In this document: in pieces, positions 20,561 through 29,268 of the stretch | How positions within the stretch are numbered: position 1 is the first letter of the stretch | Layout: each line of letters opens with the position of its first letter | The notes under the pieces: model-generated | What the model was told of the DNA's origin: nothing | Databases searched by the model: none | The model's input: the letters and a program-made list of their open reading frames with translations, nothing else | Position numbers and translations under genes: made by a program | Assembly: GCA_001247695.2 (NCBI GenBank) | Contig: LGRX02035296.1 | Span: 50,740-114,739 of the forward strand | Length of the DNA stretch: 64,000 nucleotides | Reading direction: 5' to 3' | Source: Cymbomonas tetramitiformis | Taxonomy: Eukaryota; Chlorophyta; Pyramimonadophyceae; Pyramimonadales; Pyramimonadaceae

Positions 20561-22872
20561 ATATGTATAGGTCCATTGCATCAAGGAAGGATTCCCCATC
20601 ATTATTTCATACCGTGTGACTGCATGCACATGCAAATGCCCTGAGAGATCAAGTTGTCATTTCTAATCGAAGTGCTCGCTATAAAAAGACAAAAAATGAT
20701 ACCGGTGCCTCAACATCAAATCCAATGCTTGTTTATTTGTGAAATTGATTGAAAGATCGAACACAACACAACATCACTCATGGCATGTAGTTATCCCGAG
20801 GAAGGATACAATACCGTTGCCAACTAAAACCGCAAGATTGAAGTATTAGCCGAAACGCGTTGAGTGTTAGACTTGTGATTTGGTAGTACCTAGGTGAGGA
20901 TAATAATGCACCAATAAAAGGATATGCAGTGCTCTTTTGGGGGCATGCTTACATAAGTTGTGCTAGTGCGATGACGTGATCCATTCGATCACAGATAAAG
21001 TCTTGACGAAAGCAAATTAGCTGAAAATTATGTGCCACATGACTCAAACCAACTTCTTTTCGAAATTTTCAAGTTCAGGAAATGTGATATATTAAGGAAA
21101 TAAAACCCTTCGACAATGTACACCGCAGCAGTAAAACTGTGTTGAAAATAGGGTTATTGCGAATATCGGAGGAAGGAATAACTCAGTATTATCATTTTTC
21201 TAACCCCTGTTGCCAAAGAAGAAAGCGGGTCACCATGGTCCAAATTCCAACCCTCCACACCTGTGGGGTGTGTTAGTCTTTTACAGTGGTGAAGGAAACC
21301 CAACGCACAAGCCTATGACTTCGAAGAAAAAGGAAAGATAGCACCGCCAAAAAAGCAAGGCACAAGTTGACAGTAAACTACTTGATTGAGTGTAAAATCG
21401 ACAAAAAAGAGCACATATATGGACCAACCGACAACGGCAGAGAGCGGGATCACGTGGAGAAAAGGACACCTTTCAGCGTGCAGAGAGATGTGAGGGGTCT
21501 TTGACCAGAGAACTCCCCAAAACCCGCACGAAAAAAAAACAGCAAGATGCAAAATACCAGATCCAGAGGAGGGCAAGCGGAGCGGCAAGAGAAACATGAT
21601 CAGCAAACGTCATATCCACACGGGAGAGGCTTGACCTTGAGATTATTGACATTTGACCTTAAATGTTTGCGATGTTTGATAAGAAATAAGCGAGGAGGTA
21701 CTACTGGCGAAGGCGAAAATATGCTCTTGCTGGGTGCAAACGAGATCTCGGACAAAAAGGTAAAGAAGACACTGCTCTTGAGCTCTCACAGAACATCACC
21801 ACACCAGTCGTTGAAACGTGAAGGACCAAAAGAACGTCAATTCCGAGGGAGATCTTACCATTTTAACCCCTTAAACTGTGTGAAGTGCAGACAAACAATC
21901 GACTGCGAGTTTTTCGCAACATGGAAACAGGACGTTCGGAGAGTCGCCGACTCGCGGAAACACACTAAACTGACCGAGTAGAATCCACGGTGCAGCGTTA
22001 CAGTGACGGCTGTACCACTTGGGCCTGAGGAATAGAGGTGTAGAGCGCACGAGGGAAGCAGTCACCTGAACCTTGCTCCGTTGGGAAGATCTATGTTATG
22101 ATCTTTTTCGACAACTTACAATATTGAAACAGCATGGGAATATCAACGGTGCATTCACTGGGCACTATAGAAATAAGCCTATTGGGCGCCGGGGCGCGAA
22201 GAAAAAAAGGTACCGATATACAGTTCACTTGAGAGGATGTCACCAAGTGCATAGAAGTGCTTGGTACAATGCTGGTGAAGAAACGGCTTGCACATAATTA
22301 AAATGCTACACAAAACGCAAAGTTCGAACTACACCTAAGCGATACTACAGGAGGAGGGAGAACCTTATGGGCAACAAGAAAACCTGATATCAGGGCATCT
22401 AAGCCAGATCCCACACGGTTTATTCGATAAATGTATGCTGATAACATGCCAAAACTGAATTTGGCATACTAATGGCATGCGAAAAAACTTGACGAAACTT
22501 ACGTTGTGCGCGGGGACGGAACCCTCGGTTTACCTGTTTACCCGTGGAAACGCCGAGTCCGAACGTGGAAGCACGCCGAAGCCGTGCGGCCAAAGCTTTT
22601 ATGTTGAAACTCACATAAAATTCCGCGACTCAATATAAAAAACTACTAGGCATTTTGGGAGTACCCGTGAGAGACACGGTACACCGTTTTCTCAGTGTCA
22701 GGGACGAAACACCGCTCTTCTTGGTAGTCACATAAAGTTACAATAGCTTGTCGCGAGAACACATTCACAGAACACTTTCACAAAAACTGAAGTAACAAAT
22801 ATTTTATGAACGCTAACAGTCCGAAAAATATGCGCGCGAATGGGCAGCTCCAGCCCACAACCGCCTGTAGCC
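20561..22872. other. AT-rich stretch, no supported gene
   Basis: Open frames at 21,313-21,606 (minus) and 21,547-21,981 (plus) overlap on opposite strands and have no recognisable family. Candidate splice donors (GTAAGT, GTAAGA) are visible on the minus strand near 22,500 and 21,860, but no chain of exons could be supported. The part next to 22,872 is probably the 3' flank of the COX7C-like gene. Confidence 0.4.
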
Positions 22873-23127
22873 TTACTTGGACAGCTGGAAGTTCACGGCA
22901 AATACGGGAACGCCGAATCCAAAAGCAAGAGCGCCAATGCACGCACTACCGAAAACCAACTTCCTATTTGGTGTAGAGGCGACATCGTACATGTGCTTGG
23001 CGTGGACGTACTTGCCAAAGTACTCGTCAACTTCACCGCCCAGAGTTTTGGAGGTGGTGTTGAAAGAGCGCACAGAGCGGGCCACGGCAGGGGTGGCTAC
23101 CTTGCGGAGAGCTGCAATACCAGACAT
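22873..23127 (-). CDS. Cytochrome c oxidase subunit 7c-like protein
   Basis: This is an 84-residue intronless frame with an ATG at 23,127 and TAA at 22,873. The N-terminus (MSGIAALRKVATPAVARSV) is basic, amphipathic and free of acidic residues, as in a mitochondrial targeting peptide. The C-terminal third has a single hydrophobic helix in the pattern LVFGSACIGALAFGFGVP, followed by FAVNFQLSK. COX7C proteins have the same order: a polar N-terminal part, then FGSAF-type helix with a Pro, then a short tail ending in HQLLK. It would be a small inner-membrane subunit of respiratory complex IV, contacting the catalytic core from outside the haem sites. Length is close to plant and animal precursors. 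It is the only convincing host gene here and is embedded in transposon-rich DNA. Assignment rests on pattern only. Confidence 0.6.
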   Translation of the reverse strand: MSGIAALRKVATPAVARSVRSFNTTSKTLGGEVDEYFGKYVHAKHMYDVASTPNRKLVFGSACIGALAFGFGVPVFAVNFQLSK

Positions 23128-23275
23128 CTTTTACGAAATTATCTTTGACAAAGTGAAGTGCGGGTGACCTGCGTCTCGGGAAAACTGAGTATCCGGCGAG
23201 GAAGTGAGGTTGGAGCTGTGTCCTTCCGTTCTAGTCTCAAGTCTCAAGTCTGCGCAAATCGTTGGACGTTGCCTT

Positions 23276-23360
23276 GCCAAGGGGAGTAACTATAGTACTA
23301 GCGAATCACGCGCTAGTACTATAACTATTACTATAGTAATAGTTTATACTCCCCTTGGCC
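23276..23360. repeat. 85-bp foldback repeat
   Basis: AAGGGGAGTA at the left is mirrored by TACTCCCCTT at the right. Inside, CTATAGTACTAGCG pairs with CGCTAGTACTATA, and TATTACTATAGTAATA is itself a palindrome. The whole unit can fold into a long hairpin. It lies about 150 bp upstream of the COX7C-like gene start. Confidence 0.75.
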
Positions 23361-23458
23361 TTGCAGACGAGAGAGGTCATGGTCATGCGATGGTCATGAC
23401 GATGACGATGAGAGTTTTCAGTTTCGAGTTTGAGTTTGTAACTGTCGTGTGTCTGTCG

Positions 23459-23860
23459 TTGGCTACTGCCCCGAGCTTGGGTCCTGCCACAACGGGACCC
23501 CACGCATAACGCTTTTAACATGCATGCTGGATTCAGTGCACCGTAGGTCATTATGTACATGACTCCGTTTAGCTGTACCAGTATCAGTACTCGTACAGTA
23601 CTTGGTGGCAGATACCTAGGTCACAGCTCCGCATTCGTTTATCTTTATATTCAGTTCACACTTGTATGATAATAACTCAGTGACCACCCCGATATATTGC
23701 GGTACAATATATCTCACAATGCATAATAATTGAATATCAATATAGATAGCTTGACCGCTTTAGTTAAGTATTTATGAGCCAAACTAATTTATTTTCAAGT
23801 GAAACTGCATAGTATCTACATTTATGACGCTCATGAGACGAAACCCGAAATAAACTAGCT
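23459..23860 (+). mobile_element. Hairpin-terminus element, copy B
   Basis: It begins TTGGCTACTGCCCCGAG with a GGGTCC...GGGACCC hairpin, as copy A does. After an extra stretch of about 200 bp it shares a block around 23,710-23,850 with copy A: GCATAATAATTGAATAT, then CTTGACCGCTTT, then AGTATTTATGAGCC. There is no coding content. The right end is uncertain. Confidence 0.5.
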
Positions 23861-24391
23861 ATATGAGGGGGGGAAAGAAGGCGGTACGACAGCTGCCACA
23901 GAGTGGCAGGCAGCTGAAGGACAAGGCTTGCGGATAATATTACCAAGTCAGGGCTGGCGGCTTGCGCCGCCAAGTTATTACGAAGGGAAGATTGTCTGAG
24001 AGTCAGGCGCAGGTCGTAGTGTCATCGTCATAACGCGTGACACCGCGACCGCGACACTGCGATGCTAAAGGTGAGTGCTACGAGGAGTCACTAATACTAG
24101 ATACTACTATAGGGTACCTAATATTGTACTCTCCATGACACTACCTGACTACGAAGTGGTCACTCGCCTAGGCACTACCAATGTAATGCAGCACGAGGGC
24201 ATACACGACGGTTTGCATGCTAGATATATATTTCTAGGGCACTACCGATTTATGTGCTAATTCCATGCCTCTTAAGTCACTACCCTTTAACGTGCTTCTA
24301 AGCACTACCTACAAACGAGATCCGCACAACGAGTCATCGAAGAGCAGATTTTGAAGATGTTGATGGAGTTACAATTTCAGGTCCCTCGAAG
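23861..24391. other. Unassigned stretch upstream of copia element
   Basis: No gene is supported. Words such as CACTAC recur between 24,130 and 24,310, suggesting an old tandem repeat. It ends in the ATCAT that is duplicated at the far side of the copia element. Confidence 0.3.
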
Positions 24392-24396
24392 ATCAT

Positions 24397-24689
24397 TGCT
24401 GGATTTGGCACGCCGACAGTGTCATCGTCATCTGTGTCATCACCGATATGGTTCGACTACTATGACTTCTTCACTGTCATCAGCGCCATCTCCGATATCG
24501 ACTTCGGTAGTCAGACAGTTCATAGCATCTGTCATTTCCACATCTGACACCTTAGGGGCTGTCATCACATTCTTTCGGCGGAAGCTATAACACATCGTAT
24601 TATCTTGTGTATAGCTTCACAGTTTCACGGTTGACATATGCGAGCGTAGCACCTGACTTGTAGTGCTTCACTGTGTGTTTGTTTTCACA
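24397..24689 (+). repeat. Copia 5' LTR
   Basis: 293 bp, TG...CA, preceded by ATCAT. It is followed by GGTTATTTTCAC, a weak match to the GGTTAT primer-site start seen in neighbouring elements. Confidence 0.95.
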
Positions 24690-24835
24690 GGTTATTTTCA
24701 CAGGTCACAGACACCCTGCCGGCTTCGGCCGCAACGACTTCGAGGGTACCACGAGCACCGCCTCCGGTAGTGCCCTTCCCTCCCAGCTCTGGCCCGTGCT
24801 CTGTCACCGCAGGAGCTGGACTATATGCCACGGCT

Positions 24836-25475
24836 ATGGACCTCCCTGCCAGCGGACACGGGGTGTCTGCGGGGTCCATAGTCGGGGCCTCGGACGAGCT
24901 CGACAGCCTTGAGCCCCGTGGCTCAGGGGAAGGACAATACTATGACCCTCCACCCCCCGTCACTGGACCTGCCCTGCGTAGGGGTGTAGGTAGGGGTGGT
25001 GTACCCTTTTACAGACATGCCCTCGTCTCCACACTTGTTGTCCTCGGCTTCCTGGGCTGTGCCATGGCAGATGTGAGCATGCTTGAGGGACAGGAGGATG
25101 CCTCGGACAGACTGAGACTGCTGTCACCTGGGGGCCCACGGGGAGGGGCCCAGGGGACGGGGACGGGGATACTGTATGATTGGGGCTCTGATGGTGGCAC
25201 TTGGGCTGGTAACAATGGGCACAGTGGTTCTTGTGACTGGGATTGGTCAGATTCTGGGACTGGACACTCTTCCTCTGGACCTGGCCCAGAAGACCCTCAC
25301 AGTGACCACGGCCGGTTCACCAGCTCGGGTATGCCGCCCGATGCCGCTTCACAAATACAGCTATTCCGGTCAGCGATGACAGCAGACAGTGAGGGCCGCC
25401 GCAGGCGGTCCCGACACCTCACGGCTCTAACCCTATCAACCTTCTGGCAGTTATCATTCAGTGTCTGTTTCTATT
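24836..25475 (+). CDS. Copia N-terminal region with predicted membrane segments, no gag
   Basis: I chose the ATG at 24,836, the first in an open frame that runs through the 5' leader. The protein is rich in Gly, Ser, Asp and Pro. Residues about 57-78 form a hydrophobic segment (HALVSTLVVLGFLGCAM). After a basic stretch (EGRRRRSRH) the frame must change by -1 near 25,390-25,460 to reach the protease frame, which itself begins with a second hydrophobic stretch (INLLAVIIQCLFLFFM). Copia polyproteins normally begin with gag plus a zinc knuckle, and neither is seen here. The antisense nested element has gag, then zinc finger, then a similar acidic and membrane segment, so the two may be counterparts. 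Confidence 0.5.
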
Positions 25476-25930
25476 CTTCATGGACTTCCAGTCAATATCA
25501 GGCGACAGTACAGTGGACAGAGGTGTCGGTGGTGTTGGCTCAGTGGCTTGGCATCAGACTGGCAGTGTCCTCGAGACCACCTCACACCTGGCAGATCTCA
25601 TGATCACCGTCGGTGGTGCCGTGGTGCACATGTCATGGTGGCTCGGCTTCACTTGGACAGCACACGGCACACCACCACCCGGGCTAGTATTCACTTGTAG
25701 CCCAGTTGTCTCGGCCTATGCACTATCACGGGACGGCGATGGCATTGTAGTGGACTCTGGCGCCACTGGAAATATCACAGGCACCAGGTCCAGGATCTCA
25801 GCCTTGGATACCTCCTCCACTATTGGTTTCTCCACGGTGATGACAGGTCCTGTATCCCGAACTGACGGGACCTGCACACTACACCTATACGGCCGTGAGG
25901 TACTATCAGGGGAGATAGACGAGTACTCTA
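25390..25930 (+). CDS. Copia aspartic protease segment
   Basis: The frame opens after a TGA near 25,390 and contains GIVVDSGATGNITG, the active-site motif of copia-type retropepsins (DSGA). Two hydrophobic stretches precede it, near 25,440-25,490 and around VGGAVVHMSWWLGFTW. At 25,930 the nested element begins. The original frame continues at 29,269 (EIDEYS then IPGCHFKEG), so the protease and integrase were one reading frame before that insertion. The frame is -1 relative to the N-terminal segment. Confidence 0.7.
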
Positions 25931-26173
25931 TGCGAGGAAGACAGATACTACTGTCCGGCTAAGCTCGCTGAAGATCAAACAGATAATCAGATAAACAGTG
26001 TCCGGCCGAGGCTTTATGCTCTCGGAAACCCGGACAGTGAAATAAGACTGTACTATTGTACTGTACTACTGTACAGTACAGTGCTAGGATGTCACGGACA
26101 CGATACGGAAGCAGGGTCAGGCTAGGGGCTAGTCAAAGCCCATAATAACTAAGCCTAAACCCGAAGTCCAACA
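25931..26173 (-). repeat. 3' LTR of nested element
   Basis: 243 bp. It contains a stem-loop with arms GTCCGGCCGAG and CTCGG-AAAC-CCGGAC. The other LTR has GTCTGG and CCAGAC at the same places, so the pairing is kept. Confidence 0.9.
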
Positions 26174-26359
26174 CACCACCCGTGGGTGTGACTACCTAGC
26201 AAAGCAGGCACATCATAATACAGCCACGAGATAATAAACAAACACCTAACATTCACTTCGGTGGAAACCGATCACTTCTAGCTGGGTGCCGGGGTCTTGA
26301 CCCGGTCATCCCACTACTGGGCTAAAGCTAATCAAGCTGCCAGGACAATCGAAGTAAAC

Positions 26360-27580
26360 TCAGCCACTTTGAGGCTGGTCAGCAGGGCTGAGTTCAGCGG
26401 TCGGGATGTAAGCACAGAAGAATCCCGAAGTGAATTGTAAGTTGCCTGTCACAAACTGAGCACCACCAGACCCAAGCGGGCAAGGTGGATCCGTAGCAGA
26501 AAGTAAAGCAACAGAAGACGGCAAAGATTCCAAAACCACCGAAGAACTTAAACAAGTAGAATCCCACGGCGGTTTGAGCATTGCAGAAGAAGACACAAGA
26601 AACCCATCATCTGGCTGCCAATCACGGATGCCCAGAGAACCAAGCGGCGGAACCGAAGCAAAGAGATCTTCAGCAGACCGACGGACGGTGGCTCCGGGCT
26701 CAACCAGGCCCCTGTCACCACCGCCCACGGTAACCAGTGACGCCGTAGCGCTGGCCAGTAAGGAGCAGCACAGCAACGATGTCATAAATGCACATCGGAG
26801 AAAGCTCGGCGGAGTCCGCGGACGGTACACCGGAGTCAGACTGCCACCGGCCGCTGGCAATGCTCCCCCGTCAGAGTCATGCTCAAGAGTGCCGAAGGAG
26901 CCAAAAGCCACTTGCTGCCCGCCGTCAGAGCCATTGTCAGAGCCTTGGTCACCGTCAGAGACTTCAGAGCCAATGTCAGAAGCCTCAATCCTCATGCCAG
27001 CAAACAGCGGAGCCGTCGCAGAGCCGGAGATGCCAAGCTGGAGTGACGGGACAGAGTCAGGCAAGCTAAGAGGGTCAGGGATAACCACCGGCGGGTCATG
27101 AGCCGCAGGCACACCACCAGCTACGAGTGCAGAGGGATGCCGAACCGCAGGCGGTGGCGGAATCGAGGCTTGCGCACCCGAGTGGAACGTGGCCAGACCA
27201 AACTGAGCCATGCCGTCATCGTCAGCCGCCGCATCCTGAGCGGAAGCCGCCGCATCCTGAAAGTCCCGCAGAGATGTGGGCTCAGCCGTCACAAAAGAAT
27301 GTGCCGACAGCTCACACACCTCTGGACGGCCCTCCATAGCGCAGAGCGACTCGAAGGCATGTTCATCCCCAGCGTCATAGAACCGCTGGAAACGAACAGC
27401 CAGGCAGTCAGTCTCATAGTCCTCAACTGCACCACAATAGTGGGCAGACTGAGGACCGCCGTTGGGGCATTCAGCATGCCAGTGTTTCAAACCATTCTGT
27501 GCACACTCCTCTGCATTCCTGCAGTGAGGCACGAACCAAGGCACCGCTCTTCTTGTCAAATGAGACAGGAGGAGCAGTGC
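26360..27580 (-). CDS. Gag C-terminal part: Cys/His cluster, acidic linker, membrane segment
   Basis: The minus-strand frame, +1 relative to the gag frame, starts inside the gag end with VPWFVPHCRN, then EECAQNGLKHWHAEC. This is a Cys/His cluster in the place of a nucleocapsid zinc finger. It continues with an Ala/Asp-rich linker, a Gly/Asp stretch (GDQGSDNGSDGGQQ), a hydrophobic segment (AFMTSLLCCSLLASATASLVTV) and a Ser-rich tail. It resembles the N-terminal region of the copia element in layout. No protease motif is found. The overlap with gag suggests either frameshifting or a mutation. Confidence 0.55.
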   Translation of the reverse strand, partial: ALLLLSHLTRRAVPWFVPHCRNAEECAQNGLKHWHAECPNGGPQSAHYCGAVEDYETDCLAVRFQRFYDAGDEHAFESLCAMEGRPEVCELSAHSFVTAEPTSLRDFQDAAASAQDAAADDDGMAQFGLATFHSGAQASIPPPPAVRHPSALVAGGVPAAHDPPVVIPDPLSLPDSVPSLQLGISGSATAPLFAGMRIEASDIGSEVSDGDQGSDNGSDGGQQVAFGSFGTLEHDSDGGALPAAGGSLTPVYRPRTPPSFLRCAFMTSLLCCSLLASATASLVTVGGGDRGLVEPGATVRRSAEDLFASVPPLGSLGIRDWQPDDGFLVSSSAMLKPPWDSTCLSSSVVLESLPSSVALLSATDPPCPLGSGGAQFVTGNLQFTSGFFCAYIPTAELSPADQPQSG

Positions 27581-28586
27581 CAAGTGGTTTAACACCAGCA
27601 CGATGAAGCTTTGCAGCAGAGCGGGGAAGGTGTTTGCCCGCAGGCGGTGACCCTTCCCGCTTCTGCCGCTTTAGGTCACGAATGTCCTGCTGCATGCGCT
27701 CCAGCTGCTTCTGCAGACTGGACAACGCCGCAGCCAGGTCAGACGCGCCATCGCCGAATGACAAAGCAGAAACAGGGGTGTCAGAGACTTTCAGGCCGTG
27801 GCGGAACTGCTCCCGCACACGAGCCTGAATAGTCAAAAGAGACACGCCCTGCCGCTGGTCAGCCCGAGCCAAGGAATTAGCCAAATCACGGTACAAAGCC
27901 GAATTGCCGAGAGCCTTGAGAAATTGCCGCTTCACCGCGTCCTCTGGCAAGTTGTGGGAACGCTGAACGTCCCGCAACAGGCCATTGAACTCACGGATGC
28001 CACGGTCAGGATCTCCGCTGCCGGGGATGCGAACCGCCAGCAGCGACTCAAAAGAGTCAAAGGGCTCTGAGCGTTCCTGGAGCATGCGTACCACCTCAAG
28101 GGCAGCACGCTTGCCATCTCCAGGAACGTCAGACCCAGAGGCCTCAAGCCAATCACGAGCAGGCGAGCCAGGTCGAGCCAGAAACGTCAAAGCCGAAAGC
28201 AGCAACTCATTGGCCTCATGCCTAGCCTCAACAGCCATGTTAGCCAGGTCAAAGAGGGGAGCAAATGCCTGTGATTGCAGTAAGAACTGTGCGCGAAGCT
28301 CATGCATCAGCTGTGAAAAAATGTCCACGGCGTCTGCCTCTGTCCCAGCGAAGCGCTCCGACTTGTCTCCGAGAATTTTGGTCGCAACCACCTTTGCAAC
28401 CTTCCTGTCAAAATTGTCTCGAGCCAGCTGCTGGCATTTCTCAAGAATCTCTCTCGCAGCTGCGGTGGTCGGAGCTGGCAGCTGCGGCGTGTGGGGTGTC
28501 GCAGAGTGCTGCGCACACACATAATCGAAAATCGTCTCTAATCTACGGACGCGACACCGCGTCATTCTATTCGCTGTAGTAACCAT
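27471..28586 (-). CDS. gag: Gag capsid region (UBN2-like)
   Basis: I chose the ATG at 28,586 (MVTTANRMTRCRVRRLE), although the open frame extends slightly upstream. About 330 helical residues follow, with the composition and pattern of LTR-element gag capsids: YVCAQHS, LARDNFDRKVAKVV, LMHELRAQFL, a conserved-looking IREFNGLLRDVQR, and LKALGNSALYRDLANSL. A coiled coil follows (AAALSSLQKQLERMQQDIRDLKRQK). The Cys/His cluster lies in the +1 frame beyond about 27,560. It is the only gag found within the span of the copia element. Confidence 0.65.
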   Translation of the reverse strand: MVTTANRMTRCRVRRLETIFDYVCAQHSATPHTPQLPAPTTAAAREILEKCQQLARDNFDRKVAKVVATKILGDKSERFAGTEADAVDIFSQLMHELRAQFLLQSQAFAPLFDLANMAVEARHEANELLLSALTFLARPGSPARDWLEASGSDVPGDGKRAALEVVRMLQERSEPFDSFESLLAVRIPGSGDPDRGIREFNGLLRDVQRSHNLPEDAVKRQFLKALGNSALYRDLANSLARADQRQGVSLLTIQARVREQFRHGLKVSDTPVSALSFGDGASDLAAALSSLQKQLERMQQDIRDLKRQKREGSPPAGKHLPRSAAKLHRAGVKPLGTAPPVSFDKKSGALVRASLQECRGVCTEWFETLAC

Positions 28587-29026
28587 GATGGAGAGACAAC
28601 GGAAGAGTTGAGCTAAGCAAGGGTGGTGGTATAAGATTTCCACAGCGGCCAGACAATCTGTAGAAGTCTCAGCAGAATAGAACGAAAATCACAGGTCGTG
28701 AGCGGAAGAATGAGAGCGGCCGAAATCGACAACGTGTGGAGCGACCTCGCCAGGGCCAGTGGCGCACGATGCAGATCAACCCTCGCTGCGACGATACTGC
28801 TGTAAAAAGAAAACAATCCGTCACAAGCTGCTGATCTCCTGTGCAGCGAAGGCGAGAACAACGCGTGCCGCCATCACTGCCATGCTAAAAGGCCATACCG
28901 CGAGAACAATACACCACCGCCCAAGTGGGCGCTCAACCCCTCCTACGTCCTACTTAGCCGAACATGGCAACAGCAAGGCGCTGTGCCATCATCAGAATCA
29001 CCGGAAAGCCGGTGCGGGCCATAACC

Positions 29027-29268
29027 TGCGAGAAAGACAGATACGCTGTCCGGCTAAGCTCGCTGAAGATCAAACTGATAATCACATAACTAGTGTCTGG
29101 CCGAGGCTTTATGCTCTCGGAAACCCAGACAGTGAAACAAGACTGTACTACTGTACTGTACTACTGTACAGTACAGTGCTAGGATGTCACGGACACGATA
29201 CGGAAGCAGGGTCAGGCTAGGGGCTAGTCAGAGCCCATAATAACTAAGCCTAAACCCGAAGTCCAGCA
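29027..29268 (-). repeat. 5' LTR of nested element
   Basis: 242 bp. It is followed on the minus strand by GGTTATGGCCCG and flanked at 29,269-29,273 by CTCTA. Confidence 0.9.

Larger units (their letters stand above)
25931..29268 (-). mobile_element. Nested gag-only LTR retrotransposon, antisense, TSD CTCTA
   Basis: LTRs lie at 25,931-26,173 and 29,027-29,268. CTCTA is duplicated at 25,926-25,930 and 29,269-29,273. On the minus strand the 5' LTR (29,268-29,027) is followed by GGTTATGGCCCG. The 3' LTR is preceded by CACCCACGGGTGGTG, the same type of hairpin and purine tract as in neighbouring elements. The interior encodes gag, a Cys/His cluster and a membrane segment, but no protease, integrase or RT. 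The LTRs differ at about 13 positions in 243, far more than the LTRs of the copia element that contains them. Confidence 0.9.

Noticed and set aside
21313..21606. Hydrophobic minus-strand frame that might be a membrane protein
   Set aside because: AT-rich region, no recognisable family, and it lies opposite another equally weak frame.
22420..22614. Arg-rich minus-strand frame of 64 residues with a nearby GTAAGT donor-like site
   Set aside because: It starts at GTG with no ATG, and no acceptor or second exon could be supported.
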